Part shown: positions 1 to 11,798 of the stretch, in pieces
How positions within the stretch are numbered: position 1 is the first letter of the stretch
Layout: the number at the start of each line of letters is the position of its first letter
Translations under genes and position numbers: made by a program
The notes under the pieces: generated by a model
Told to the model about the DNA's origin: nothing
Seen by the model: the letters and a program-made list of their open reading frames with translations, nothing else
Databases searched by the model: none
Assembly (NCBI GenBank): GCA_905250885.1
Contig: CAJNOQ010001096.1
Span: forward strand, 1-36,089
Reading direction: 5' to 3'
Origin: Didymodactylos carnosus
Lineage: Eukaryota; Rotifera; Eurotatoria; Philodinida; Philodinidae
DNA: 36,089 bases

Positions 1-2490
1 ACTTTTCAGGGATTTGCTTGAATCCAGTTTTGAAGAATCTACTTTTTAATGAGAGGTTGCACAACTCTCCACAACTTCTTCTCAAAAAGCTATAACGTTT
101 TGAAGTTCCCTAAAAACGGTAACGCATTCAGCTTTCCAGTAGCAGAGTTACGCTGCACGGCCGAAGATATACTTCCTTTTACCTGCTCACATCTTGTTTA
201 ATTAATGTTTAAAAAAGCTACTTTGATGCATTGAGATTAAAATTTTAGATTATCCTAGGAAGGATTAAGCTGATGTTTATATGGTTTCTGCATGATATAC
301 GAACACCTGACGACAGATTACTTTTTTTTAACTGTTTTCATTGCTTCTCCAAGCAAATATCGAGCGTGCAAAAATAATGGTGAAGTGGAAGTTTCAGAAA
401 GCTTTTTTTTACTGCTTCTGTATTTTGGTAAGCATCCAAATGTCTTCGGTTTATTTATCTTGTGCTTCTTCTTGAGTATGTGTTTGTCTATTGATTATGT
501 AAAGTGATGAATGATAAGGGAACAGGAAAGAAGGAGACGTGTGTTTTGTGTCACAACACAGTTCTTAATGAAATAAAAAACAAAATAGAAAGAAAAAAAG
601 GAGAGTCAACTAAGAAACATTGGCCCATTTTTGAAGAAACTTGATCGTAATTTAATTATAAATCGAGCATTCTTCAGGTAAATAATTTCAATATGTTTCT
701 ATTGATGATTTAAAATATATTCGAAAATTCTTCCAAATTTTATATATAGATTCGTTTTGATAATTGTGTTATCTTTGATTCAGACTTATACTTTTTGAAG
801 ATTACTGTGTATTTAATAGTACGAATATTGAAGATGTTTTAGATAGTTAAAAATAATATCACTTTTATTAACTTAAGTTTTCCAGGTAACCTCATGCGTG
901 ATCTTTCTAATTCTATATTAAATAGGATTATTAATTTACTTTGCCAGATATTGGATCACACTGACGTTACAATTATTATTTATGTTCAGTATGGAATAAT
1001 AAAGCTTAAATTGAATTTAAACTTAGATTACCTTTTAGTACAGTCTATGCTTTAAGGTTTTATGTATTTATTTATTTTTTAACTTTGTTGGAGCGTAATT
1101 AGAACGTCATGAACATTGTCATGTGATCGACTTTTCCGTTAGGGAATACTCAGTCTGTAAATGGCTGTACTTTTAACTTTCTAAATTTCCCGTTGATTAA
1201 TGATTGATCTTAAGTAGTTTCTAATGCTACCGTTCGATAAATCCTGGAGTTTTCTTTAAACACTCTGGATTTGCCAGTGACATTAGACAAAGTTACTTTG
1301 TAGAAATCGTTCGGAGGAAGTATCTCAATGCATTGAAATTAGCTGAGATGTCGAGGAAAATTTTTATCATCTTTCATAGATGACGTCAACAATTGATACA
1401 GAAAAACTTATTTATCTCACTGTGATCTAGTTCATATCGAAAATTTGAAAAAATAAGAACGTTTGAGTCAAGAATAGTCATCAATAAGCTCTATCACTTT
1501 TTCTTTGTACACCTTTTACATAAAAAAAATTAATTTTCTAATTATCATTCAGGAAACGAGCAGATTTTTTATAATCCTTAGCATTTCAACTAGCAAATTG
1601 GACTATTATGCAAAAATTGAAATAGAAGAATTTCTGTATGATTAGACGATGCTATAAACATGTATATTGAAAACAATTCCAATTCAAAGACGATTTAAAA
1701 CTGAAAAAGATTTCTATTTCATTAATTTTAATCAGATATTCTATTAAATTGAGCTGCATTGCGTTTCTTTCTTTCCATTTTTGCATTATGAAAATTTTTT
1801 TAAAATGACCGATTTTTTTTACTACGCAGTTATTATATGATTGTATTATATTTTTATTTGATAGTTGTACTTTTTTCTTCTCTAAAACCACAAATTGTTG
1901 ATAGGATTATAAGTTCGAAATGTGCTAGTATGAGAAAAAAAGCCTGTGTCTAAATTTAACAATTTTGCTCTCTGCACGTATTGAATAAATTTCTTTTGTG
2001 TCATATCTAAAATTCCATACACGAACTCTTTTTTATCTTGATTGTATATTTTTTATTGAATATAAATGAAAAATAGCTCATGGTTCACAATCAGAGGAAC
2101 AGGATGCTAGTTCCTTTCAAAGAATTTTGCTCTTTTTTCTCCAGTGACTTTCTGATGAAAATCAATAAACCTCTCATTTATTCGTTCAAAAAATACTCGA
2201 GAAGCTCGAAATAGCTTTCAGTTTTATATCTATCTACGCCTTCTTTATGATTTTATCAGTGTATAATTGGTTAATATATTTTGTAGCGGCTTGTCTTTAC
2301 TATGAATAATCTCAGCTGAAAAACTTTAATTAATGAGAAGGTAAATTTTGCAACAAAAAAAACCTATCGTGCATTATTTTCTTACACACGTCTCTTTTTC
2401 ATCAGAGATTTTTTAGAAAATAAATGAGTTAAAGTAACATGAAAATAGGTGTGACATCGAAAAAAAAATAAGTGTACTACTAGATTAATT

Positions 2491-3003
2491 TCATAGTTTT
2501 AGTGCTCGATTCCAACAACTGTGTAGTGTTGTCTTATGCTTTGTTTTCCTTCTGTTCTATCGTAATTTCTCTCCACAAAATATATACAGCTTTTCTGTTC
2601 TGCATATGTAATCATTCTCTAAAAGCACGTGCTGATCTATACTCGTTTCATCCACTCGATACTGTATCATGTACCTCTTTCTCTCTACCACACGTGTCTC
2701 TACTCTATAATATCTACTCTGTCTTCTGACTCGTCACAGAGTATACAGACTTTGATTAGTACGGCGATGGGTAATCGCGTATGAAGTTCAATGTTACAAG
2801 CTGTATGGGTTGAGCAGTAGGGGTAGAACACACTATAGCAGTGCACAGGATGAGGAATCGAGCACCAAGTTTACTTTTGGATAATTTTGTTCAAAAGTAA
2901 AATTGATACTTTAAAAGTCATAATTTTAGTGTTTGATTTCAACAACTGTGTAGTGTTGTCTTGCGCTTTGCTTTACTTCTGTTCTATTCTAGTCTCTCTC
3001 TCT
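2491..3003 (+). repeat. Direct repeat pair, about 80 bp units 427 bp apart
   Basis: Unit 1 (2491-2574) and unit 2 (2918-3003) share a nearly colinear sequence that includes the block AACAACTGTGTAGTGTTGTC. The repeat then runs into a pyrimidine-rich end. In unit 2 the end has grown into a pure CT microsatellite. A third, more diverged relative with TGTTATGTTGTCCTTGGCTT lies around 3800-3835 and again leads into a CT tract. This looks like a local duplication or a small dispersed repeat whose 3' end seeds CT microsatellites. Confidence 0.65.
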
Positions 3004-3016
3004 CTCTCTCTCTCTC
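2993..3016. repeat. (TC)12 microsatellite
   Basis: Uninterrupted TC dinucleotide run directly at the end of the second copy of the 80-bp repeat unit. Confidence 0.95.
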
Positions 3017-3852
3017 AGATGAAACAAAACATGGCTTCCAATTATATAAAATAATAACAGTTATTGGTGGTCATCAGCTTCATATTTTCATATTATTTTT
3101 CATGCATTTATGACAAATATGCCTGTACGACGAGACATAGCAAAAAGACTTCTTACAATATTTGTTAGTTAGTTTCTTCTGTTTGTAGTGTTCTACATTA
3201 ATTATATATGACCTGATGTAGTAAAACAAAATAAATGTTTAAAGACATGAAATATGAAACAAATATATCATCAATAATAAATCAGTACACTTATTAAAAT
3301 CATTCCGTTATAAATAACAAATAATAATAAAGTAAGTTTGTATCTACAGATCATGTCTTAGTTACTCTCAATGTAGAATCAAAATAATTTTGTCTCTAGG
3401 TGTCCTTGATTGTCAACAATTGTAGAGATTACAATCGTGACAACTTGTCATTTTTTTCATAAAGTACAAAAAATAACTTTTTCTAAATAGTTTTCTTTCT
3501 AATATTTTTTATTATTATTATTTGTTCTTTACTACAAGTTAAAAAGAGAGAAATTTATGGATTCTTTTTATGCTTAAAAAATACGGTTTTTATCACAACA
3601 GTATTTGCTAAACGCTTACTAGAACACGTTACGAGATGGATCATTTTACAAGAAAAAAAGTTTTTATTTTAATATCTACTTGAAAATACCTACTGTGAAA
3701 AAAAAAACAGTCCATTGTTTTAATCATCGAATTATACTTCTCTCTTCTTATACGAAATTACTGGGCGTAGGTGATTTTTAAATTCAATTTTTTCAATTTT
3801 TGTTATGTTGTCCTTGGCTTTGTTTTGTTCTGTCAACATATTGAGCAAATGT

Positions 3853-3856
<4 letters not shown>

Positions 3857-3883
<27 letters not shown>

Positions 3884-3916
3884 TTTCTCTCTCTCTCTTT
3901 CTCTCTTTCTCTTTCC
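3857..3916. repeat. (TC)n microsatellite, interrupted
   Basis: CT/TC dinucleotide run with TTTT interruptions, downstream of the third diverged copy of the 80-bp unit. The apparent S/L-rich reading frame across it is an artefact of the repeat. Confidence 0.95.
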
Positions 3917-4341
3917 GAATGTCGATTAGAAGTACGTCTGCTAGAAAAAAAAAAAGAATCTCTGTACAGTCAATTACTGGTTCCCTCAGTTACGATTTTT
4001 ATTTATAAACCGAATGCTCGAGGAAATAATTGCAAACCAATTTTATAAACTAATAGTGGTTGGACACGCATGGTAACATTTTGCTACAATTTTGAGAATT
4101 TTTTAGTTTCCTTATTGATTTCTTTTATTTCGATTGTTCTTAGATCCATGTGGAAGATAAGCTATTATTGTGTGTGTGTATGTCTTCATTTTATATAGAT
4201 ATTTTTTAATCTACTAGAGTATTTCATTCAATTAACTGATGTTATTTTTTTATTTATTAATTTTTTTTATAGACGGAGTGTAATAATAACAAAAAAATTT
4301 GTAAATAACCACAAATCAATAATTATTTTGTCTTCCAAATT

Positions 4342-6115
4342 ATGAATGCCTCTAATCGTCGTCACTTTATCCATGTGTGCTGCTTTGTTGTATTTTTATT
4401 TATTTTCGAAATATTAGCCGGTGGAATTGTCATTTTTTCATTCACTGATAAATCTTCTCCATCTATTGATCCTGTTCAATTATATGGTTTACCGTTAACA
4501 ATATTCATCTATTTTGTTCGTTTATTATCGTTATTACCTTTACCATTAGTTTTATGTCATACATTTGGTTTGTTATTTTACAATGTTTTTCCTGAACGCC
4601 CTGATCTTCATAATTCTCCGCTATTAGCACCTTACATTTGTATTAGAGTTGTTACACGCGGTGATTATCCAGATTTAGTTCGTACAAATGTTAAACGTAA
4701 CTTGGACACATGCTCAAAAATTGGTTTAGATAATTTTATTGTAGAAGTTGTTACCGATAAATTAATTAATCTGAATACAACATATTCACAAAAACATATT
4801 CGAGAAATAATTGTACCAAAAGATTATCGAACAAAGACGGGTGCTTTATATAAATCACGTGCATTACAATATGCACTTGAAAAAGATGTAAATGTATTAC
4901 GAGACCAAGATTGGATTGTTCATCTTGACGAAGAAACATTATTGACAGAGAATAGTTTGCGTGGAATTTTAAATTTTGTTAATGACGGACAAAATTCAAT
5001 AGGACAAGGATTAATAACTTACGCAAATGAAAATATTGTAAATTTAGTAACAACATTGGCTGATAGTATGAGAGTCGGAGTCGATATGGGATGCTTAAGA
5101 TTTTGTCTTAAACAACTTCATAAACCACCGTTCTTATTCAAAGGATCATTTGTTGTTTGTCAAGCAGCATGTGAATTAAATGTCACATTTGATAATGGAA
5201 AAGCGGGCAGTATAGCTGAAGGTAATGAGATAAACTCTCGTCCAAAATACAATAAGAATAGTTGTCTTTTTGTTTAAGATACATATTTTGCAATGTCTGC
5301 AATGGCAAAAAATTATCGATTTGGATGGATTGAGGGTGAGTATTGTTAACTGCTTGAAAATATACGCTAAAGAAATTTTTTATTTCTATTTTATTCAGGA
5401 GAAATGTGGGAAAAATCACCTTTCACAATATGGGATTTTTTGCAACAACGTAAAAGATGGCTTCAAGGAATACTGCTTGTTGTACATGATAGAAAATTAC
5501 CATTGCGCGTTAGATTTTGTTTAGGTATGTTACATCAAATATGAGCTTAAGTTTGAGCCTTCGAGTTCAAAAAGGTCAAGTTCAAATTTGAATTTAAAAG
5601 TGTAAGTTTGAACTTATGCACAATTATGCTCACATCTAGCATTTAATTGATGATTTAGTATTCCATTTTTTAAACACTAATTAAACCTGAAAATTCGGTT
5701 TTGCTACATCTTTGGATTCATGAACACTCACGATCGATCAATAAAACTTGTATTTCATTGAATTCTAATTTGTTTTTTTTTAGGTATTGCATTGTATTCT
5801 TGGATAACTTTACCATTGACATCATCAAATGTTGTTTTAACTCCGTTATGTCCAATACCATTACATTGGTCATTAAATTTTATAATTGGTTATGTTGGAG
5901 CAGTAAATATTTATCTATACATAATTGGGGCTGTTCGTTCTTTTTCTCTTGTTAGACTTGGTTATTTTCATTTTTTTTTGCGTATTATTGGAACGATAAT
6001 GACTATACCATTTGTTGTTGTGTGCGAAATAATTGCAGTATGTTGGGGATTGTTAAGTGATAAAGGAAAATTTTACATTGTTGATAAACAACTTAAACCA
6101 GCAGTGACTGTTTAA
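4342..6115 (+). CDS. egh: Egghead/BRE-3 beta-1,4-mannosyltransferase
   Basis: Glycosyltransferase family 2 enzyme that adds mannose to glucosylceramide in arthro-series glycolipid synthesis. It is a membrane protein of the Golgi/ER in flies and nematodes. Exons are 4342-5221, 5279-5335, 5399-5524 and 5784-6115, all with GT-AG introns, giving 464 aa; the fly protein is close to this length. Two hydrophobic segments lie at about residues 10-35 and 50-80. The family motif HLDEET (residues 194-199, acidic metal/nucleotide-sugar site) is present, as is GSIAED at 289-294. QQRKRW (about 328-333) is the usual GT2 QxxRW-type acceptor motif. Further membrane helices follow to the C-terminus. The start is the first Met of the long exon, after an AT-rich leader. 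The frame is intact. The third intron (259 bp) is longer than the others. The assignment is secure at family level. Confidence 0.95.
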
Positions 6116-7321
6116 CTGTGTTTTTCTTTGTTTTCTTTTTTTTCTTATTTATCGTCGTTTTGTTTTTGGCAATTACACTATTCAAACTCTGGTCATGCTT
6201 TTTTTTGCTTTTTTTTCTATATATCTATGAATGTGTGCTTACGCCAATTTTATGTTTTAGTTCAAAGAATAGATCGGAGAAACATTGCTCTGCGCTCAAT
6301 ACAATCATTGATCATCTATTATCCCTCTCCCTCCTTTTTTTTCTTCTCTATCTCTTCCAATCACTGATACAATGCTCGTTGTGTATTTTTTCTAACTTAT
6401 ATTTCATTCGTGTGAATGTAAACGCAAATAAGATTATTTTATGACATATTTTTCAATGTCTATCATCAAATGGCTAATGATAAACTAGTAGCCAGTCCCC
6501 ACCTTTTTTTATATATTTGATGCGTCAGATTTTTTTATCTTTGGTCTTCTCTTTCATTTGTCGTTTGATTTTGTATGTGTATGTAGGCGTTATTAAAAAA
6601 ATAAAAGTAAATCGGACATAATTATGAAATGTACTTTCATCGTGCATTACCCGATTTAGCAGAAAAAGTGAACAGTCTAATAAGTGAATTACATTTTTAT
6701 CACCTAAAAACTGACATAGCAAAATTTTTTCTGCCAATACTGCTTTCCTGTAGTAGTCGAAGATGAAAAAGATTTGGATTGAGAGAGCCGCATGTTATCA
6801 GAGAGAATGTTAGAACGAACCTCAGAGACTGATGCTAGATTTCAAAATAAAGTAGAAGATTTAAAAGTTGTGCTTTGAAACACAAAGCTTTGAGAGAAAT
6901 CCAATTAGTCGAAGAAAGTAATAGAAAACAGCTACTTAAGAACAAAGTAGATTGCAGCTTCTGAGCTTCTTTTTATTACTACACGCATTGCACTCCGATA
7001 CACACTTTGTTGACTATCAACTGATAATAAATGCATGCCAAATGCCCGCATTAGAATAGACGCATTTGTTTACTGCAAAATCTAATCCTGTTGTGTGGAC
7101 GTCTATCATAAGACGCAACAATAAGTTTTTCTTGAAATATTAGAGTTCGTCCAAGAGTAATTTCTTGTTTACTATAAGAAATCATTTTCAGTTCATTTTT
7201 CTTTGTTCTTTTTTTAGATTTAAATCAAACATCAATTTGTATTTTATAAATTCATCTGTTTGTTCTGGCCTCAGCATTCGTTAAAGACGAGCAATCATCG
7301 TCCTCAGCAAAATCCTCATCG
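6116..7321. other. Intergenic tract: egh 3' UTR, unknown relic, CK2 beta leader
   Basis: 6116-6460 is T-rich and likely the egh 3' UTR. 6740-6960 carries a coding-like relic, listed separately. From about 7200 the sequence is probably the CK2 beta leader: a T-rich run ending in AG at 7216-7217 could be an acceptor for a 5' UTR intron or spliced leader. Confidence 0.5.
6758..6964 (+). pseudogene. Coiled-coil-like coding relic
   Basis: Two successive frames read as charged helical peptide: LSERMLERTSETDARFQNKV near 6790-6850, then ALKHKALREIQLVEESNRKQ near 6872-6930. The composition (E, K, R, L, Q with few glycines or prolines) looks like coiled coil and unlike the surrounding T-rich DNA. There is no start codon, flanking splice signal or continuous frame, so it looks like a decayed fragment of a coiled-coil gene. 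I do not recognise the parent, and it is not an obvious copy of the ODF2 gene in this window. Confidence 0.3.
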
Positions 7322-8195
7322 ATGAGTTCATCCGAGGAGGTATCATGGATATCATGGTTTTGTGGTTTGCGTGGTAATGAATTTTTTTGTGAAGTTGATG
7401 AAGATTATATCCAAGATAAATTTAATTTAACTGGCCTCAATGAACAAGTGCCACATTATCGTCAAGCATTAGACATGATATTGGATTTAGAACCAGATGA
7501 TGAATTAGATAATCAAGAGAATCCAAATCAATCAGATCTGATTGAACAAGCAGCTGAAATGTTGTACGGTTTAATACATGCACGATATATTTTGACAAAT
7601 AATGGTTTATCACAAATGTTAGAAAAATTTCAAAATGGCGATTTTGGTTTATGTCCAAGAATTTATTGCGATAATCAGCCAATGCTTCCAGTCAGTTCTT
7701 TTTTCTTCCAAACTTAGTACAAATAAATTCAACTTTATATTTTTCATTTTTTATAGATTGGTTTATCTGAGGTGCCTGGTGAAGCCATGGTCAAGTTATA
7801 TTGTAAGTACCCATGTCATGCTGGGTCATATAGTGGATTTTATCAACTATATTATGTGTTTTATATTCTGTTTTAGGTCCAAAATGTATGGATGTTTATA
7901 CACCAAAATCGAGCCGTCATCATCATACAGATGGAGCTTATTTCAGTACTGGTTTTCCACATATGCTATTTATGGTACATCCAGAATATCGACCGAAACG
8001 ACCGACTAATCAATTTGTTGCAAGGTATATTAATGTATACATATAAGATTATGTTTTAGACTATATTTCTCTTATTTTAGATTATATGGTTTTAAAATTC
8101 ATCAAATGGCCTATCAACTTCAATATCAAGCAGCAGCGAATTTTAAACAAACAACAGCCGTTACCAGACCAATTCAAACGATAATTAAAGACTGA
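7322..8195 (+). CDS. CSNK2B: Casein kinase 2 regulatory subunit beta
   Basis: Regulatory subunit of the constitutive Ser/Thr kinase CK2. It dimerises through a zinc finger and docks two catalytic alpha subunits. Exons are 7322-7690, 7757-7802, 7877-8024 and 8081-8195, giving 225 aa against 215 in human. The N-terminus [20 protein letters not shown] is the invariant family start and carries the autophosphorylation serines, which fixes the start codon. The zinc-binding cysteines fall at about 111, 116 (CPRIYC), 139 and 142 (CPKC). The [12 protein letters not shown] block and the alpha-binding C-terminal region ([15 protein letters not shown]) are intact. The acidic loop is two residues longer than in vertebrates (NQENPNQSD). 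The extra C-terminal residues end in PIQTIIKD. Nothing looks broken. Confidence 0.98.
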
Positions 8196-8198
8196 AAA

Positions 8199-8345
8199 TT
8201 AGTTAGTTAGTTAGTTAGTTTATTATTTGACAAACAATCATGAGTACACAGCAGCACAAGTTAAACACAGCTAATACAGAAATGACTAGAAGGACATATT
8301 CTGCCGCGCACCCATATAACATACTAAAAATAAAAATACAAGGAT
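8199..8345 (-). mobile_element. Possible 3' end of a 5'-truncated LINE with (CTAA)n tail
   Basis: Three bases after the CK2 beta stop there is a run of five TTAG units (about 8199-8221). Read on the minus strand this is ...AATAATAAA(CTAA)n, the form of tail that many invertebrate non-LTR retrotransposons carry. The 120 bases next to it are richer in GC than the true 3' UTRs here and could be LINE 3' UTR. No ORF remains, so the identity rests on the tail alone. A plain microsatellite in the CK2 beta 3' UTR is the alternative. A plus-strand AATAAA at 8329-8334 could serve as the CK2 beta polyadenylation signal. Confidence 0.35.
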
Positions 8346-9720
8346 AAACAAATGAACAGAACAATGACTTATACGTGAACATTTTTTCTCAAAAATCGAA
8401 TATATACGACTTAACAACGATTGTTTATCTCTCTCCTTTTCTTATGTTTTATGGTCTATTTGTTCAGTTATTTTTTCTTTCTAATCTAGATTTAATCACT
8501 AAAAACGTTTTTTACATTATTCTTCATCTTTTCATGTGCTTCTGTGCAGGTGTGTCTTTGCTATTAAATGGGATTCTCTTTTTTTTTGTCTGATACCATC
8601 ATCTACATGAAATCAAAACAGAAAGTATCTATCATTCAATTATTAGTGATTGAAATTACATATAATCGGTAACTCATCAGTTTTCACCCAAAATATTTTT
8701 TCGCGTCAGTTTTTAGTATGTTTCTAAACAATTAGCAGTTGTCAAATGAAACAGAGATCCTACTGGCCAAAAGAATCAGAAATGTTTAGAGCGAAATAAT
8801 AAAGGGGTTGTCACACTAGAAGACTCGGGTCTTCTAAGCTGTCCTGAGTTTTAAAGTGTGCTACTTGTATTGTGTTCAGAAAAAAGGTTTTCCCAAAATA
8901 TTGTTTTGTTAGCAGTATAACTGACGTTTTTTCTCGTAAAAATCTTGAAAACAGGGGGAGTCTTCTATTTCAACTATTACACGAAGAGGTCCGGGAGGGT
9001 TTTCTATTTAGGGAGAAAGGGCCTTCTGATGTGACAGCCTCTTTACAACTCTTGAAAAAAAATCAATCTATAAACACAAAATTGTTAGCATTGCATCAAT
9101 GATTCATTTGAATTTGAACTTTGATTATCACAATAAATACAAACGAATGTTGTTTTTTAAAATATAATCAAACATTTGATAAATGACATGATAAACAACT
9201 GTTCTATTTTTAAGATAACAAGTGATGTTCATTTATTCCTCCTCAACTGCGACGGAGATGAATCCTACAGACGAATTAGGATAAACGTTTCGAGAAAGAG
9301 TCTTATTTAGCATTATTTCGTCAAAAATACAGGATATGTACACATATTTGGAATACATAATCGAGCGTGTAGTTCTCAAACCTCTCTCAGCGAACGAGTT
9401 AATCGTATGACCATACAGGTTTTTTTGTTCATCCTAGTGAATCTTCTTGTAACAAAAATTTAGTGACAAATTTTAGGATCTTGAGTGAAAGCTTTTTCTT
9501 TTCCGGCAGACTCAGTCCCGTGGCGAGAGCAAAAACAGGACAAAAACAAGCAGGAGAAAAAAGACTCCCCCCTGTCAGAAATCCATTTCTGTTCCAGAAC
9601 ATCCGATCTTGATTTTCACAGAATATGTTCCTTGTGTTTAATATATCACAAAAAATTTGAGCTCGAAGTATTGAATTTTCCCCGAGTTGTCTTGAAATTA
9701 AGGGTCAAAAAGTAGGTGTT
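8346..9720. other. Gene-free repeat-like tract
   Basis: No supportable gene. The stretch 8810-9060 and the stretch 9500-9610 have raised GC. They share an inverted motif (ACAGGGGGAGTCTT near 8953 and AAGACTCCCCCCTGT near 9571), so they may be the arms or remnants of one old element. Short open frames here have no recognisable domains. Confidence 0.4.
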
Positions 9721-10012
9721 GCCCAGCTTTCTCCGCCATTTTGTATGCTAGAAAGCTCGGGTAGATCTTAAAATGTAGCCAAGACTTGTCGCTACAACGC
9801 AGCAAGGTCGGATTTTTTAATTTATTTTTTCCGAAAGCTGTTTTTAAAAATGTTGGAAAATTACGACTTACTTTTCAAAAAATTTTATTTTTCTCAAAAA
9901 TTAAACTGAAAATAAAAAAATCCGGCCTTGCTAGCTTGTAACGCTAAGTAGTCGCTTCATTTTAAGACCTTCCCGAGCTTTCTAGCGTGTAAAATGGCGG
10001 AGAAATCTGGGC
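9721..10012. mobile_element. Non-autonomous inverted-repeat element (MITE-like), 292 bp
   Basis: Long terminal inverted repeats: left arm 9721-9819 and right arm 9914-10012. Outer ends read GCCCAGCTTTCTCCGCCATT on the left and GCCCAGATTTCTCCGCCATT from the right on the opposite strand. Inner blocks shared by both arms include CTAGAAAGCTCGGG and GCAAGG(T/C)CGGATTTTTT. The 94-base centre is AT-rich with no ORF. No clear target-site duplication is visible. The arms differ at a modest number of sites, so the copy is not recent. The superfamily is undetermined. Confidence 0.85.
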
Positions 10013-11089
10013 ACGAACAGATAAAAATAGGAAAACCCATTTTGAAAAATACGCAAAACAAATTTTGACTTTAGAAATCAAGTTCTTTTTCTTCAGCATG
10101 TGGTATAGGAGGAAAATGAGAACAGTTCGTCATAGGTTATTGACTATGGGGAATCGAATGAACACATGCAGAAATACGTGAGGGATACTTTTCTAATGGC
10201 TAAAATTTGCAAAAAAGTCGTTTTTTCTGATTTTGAGTGTTTCAGAAAGATCTCGGTAAAACCCTCAAAAACCATCGTAAAACCAACAAACCATAGTGCA
10301 TTCGAAAGTAGACAGTTAGGGCTATCTAACTAATTATAAATCTCAAAATCGGTATTTTTGACCAAAATTGCCATTTTCTGACAGAGGAGCCTCAAATATT
10401 GATAAGGTGGATTACCAAATCTGGCCAAGAGCTCAGGGAAATTTCGAGAGAAAAGAGATTGTTAAAGAGCAGAGGGAGCGTACACCCCCAACACCCTTTC
10501 TTTGGCCACGGCACTGGTCAGGCTATCGGTGAGGTTCTTTCACGAATCACTACATTAGTCGAATCTAATCTATTTTCATCTATACCTTTTCCAATTAACA
10601 AACGAGTCAGATATGTAATTTTTTGATGTACATTATCGGCATATACGAATTTAGTAGGAATTTCAAAGTTTTTTATAGATGTTTCTGATTAGTAACATGG
10701 TTTGTATCAAGTACAGATGGATACTCAGTATCGTTTATTAACATTTGAGTCGAGAGTCTGTCTATAAAAAAGATGGAAAATCAGTAAAAAATTGAAAAGA
10801 GAATGTTGTTTGTTTTATCAAAACAGATGTGAAAAATTTTGTCTAAAATGCCATGACATAACAGTTTTGCAAGGAAGTGGACTCATGCATCTAGCACGTT
10901 TTTCGAATAACTAGTTCTATGTACCAAAGTATACGAATATTTAATTCACACTTACATGCGAACAAGATTATAAAACAAAATGATAACTCAAGAATTATCA
11001 GCAAATCGAGAAATTCCTGATTTTACAATAAACTTGAGTGTGAAAAGAGAGTTTGTAAATGTGTCAATAGTTTACTTTTATTGCAGATC

Positions 11090-11370
11090 AGATGTACACT
11101 CATTTAGTACATACTGTTGCTATCACCCAAGACACGAAATGATCGCCCTTGACTTTCCTAATTATGATTTGTTATTACGTGCAATGATCTTTGTACTTCA
11201 CATTAAAACTAAAGAGTCGGAGAGGCAAAAGTAAGGCGATACCATAATCATGAAGCAGATTACAGTAATTCAAATGTAGTAAAACTAAGTTCATGTGTTC
11301 AAGGCCGTATCATTCGCACAAAACTGAGCTTGTGTCATCGAAAATTTTAGAGTACAACAGTGGATTTATT
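11090..11370 (+). pseudogene. Diverged repeat relic, possibly FLYWCH zinc-finger derived
   Basis: This tract resembles 34600-34840 at DNA level, notably AAGTTCATGTGTTC versus AAGTTCATATGTTC, and GCAAAACTGA followed by a TCGA...TTTAGA(G/A)TAC block. One frame reads RYHNHEADYSNSN at 11237-11275, which recalls the His-rich end of FLYWCH zinc fingers (HNHE.D) common beside MULE-type transposases. The FLYWCH reading is tentative because no continuous frame with the paired cysteines is preserved. The relationship of the two tracts to each other is the firmer observation. Confidence 0.3.
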
Positions 11371-11751
11371 TCCGCTTGTATCTTCTTTCTTTTCTTCGAA
11401 AGTATGATTCCTAGTGAGCCAAGTACTTGGATTAAGTAATGAGGACAGTACTTGTGGACTTTTCTATGTAAATTTGCTAGTCAAGTGCTTGTTCAAACAT
11501 TTGGCTGACCCACTCAATCGCGTTTTCCTAATGTCAATTACAGACACATTGACAATATTCTCAACATACATATTTGCTTTGATCGAGAGCGACAAAAGAT
11601 GGCGGTATTCGATTTTCATGCTTTTGCGCATACACTATCTATCGATATATAGTAAAAGAATTACTTCGCTCTTAAACGCGTTTCTAAGGAGTTTCTTTTC
11701 TAAGATTCTATTGGATTAGAAATTCAAATAATAACGAAGAAATCGTACAGT

Positions 11752-11798
11752 CATATAAGAAATTGACATAAGAAATTGATATAAGAAATGATATATAG
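11752..11798. repeat. Short tandem repeat, about 15-bp unit
   Basis: Three to four imperfect copies of a unit like ATAAGAAATTGACAT in a row. No function is suggested. Confidence 0.6.

Larger units (their letters stand above)
1..4341. other. Gene-poor upstream tract
   Basis: I see no supportable coding sequence here. Open frames are short, have skewed composition and look like chance frames in AT-rich DNA. What can be recognised is a duplicated unit at 2491-2574 and 2918-3003, a weaker third relative near 3785-3870, and CT microsatellites, all listed separately. A pyrimidine-rich stretch ending in AG at 4271-4272, about 70 bases before the egghead start codon, could be a 5' UTR or trans-splice acceptor. 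Confidence 0.6.

Noticed and set aside
292-507. 71-codon open frame near the left end
   Set aside because: Phe/Leu/Ser-rich translation of T-rich DNA with no motif or splice context; expected by chance.
3805-4008. Ser/Leu-rich open frame
   Set aside because: Produced by the CT microsatellite, not a gene.
5270-5955. Extra small open frames overlapping the egh gene
   Set aside because: They are other-frame readings of egh exons 2-4 and introns. The GT-AG exon chain explains the true protein without any frameshift.
4342-8195. egh and CK2 beta as an operon
   Set aside because: 1.2 kb apart, with each having its own likely leader; function unrelated.
8199-8221. TTAG repeats as telomere-like sequence
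   Set aside because: Only five units, internal, and not a known rotifer telomere unit; a microsatellite or LINE tail fits better.
8375-8593. 72-codon hydrophobic open frame
   Set aside because: Composition follows local T richness; no start context, splice signals or family resemblance.
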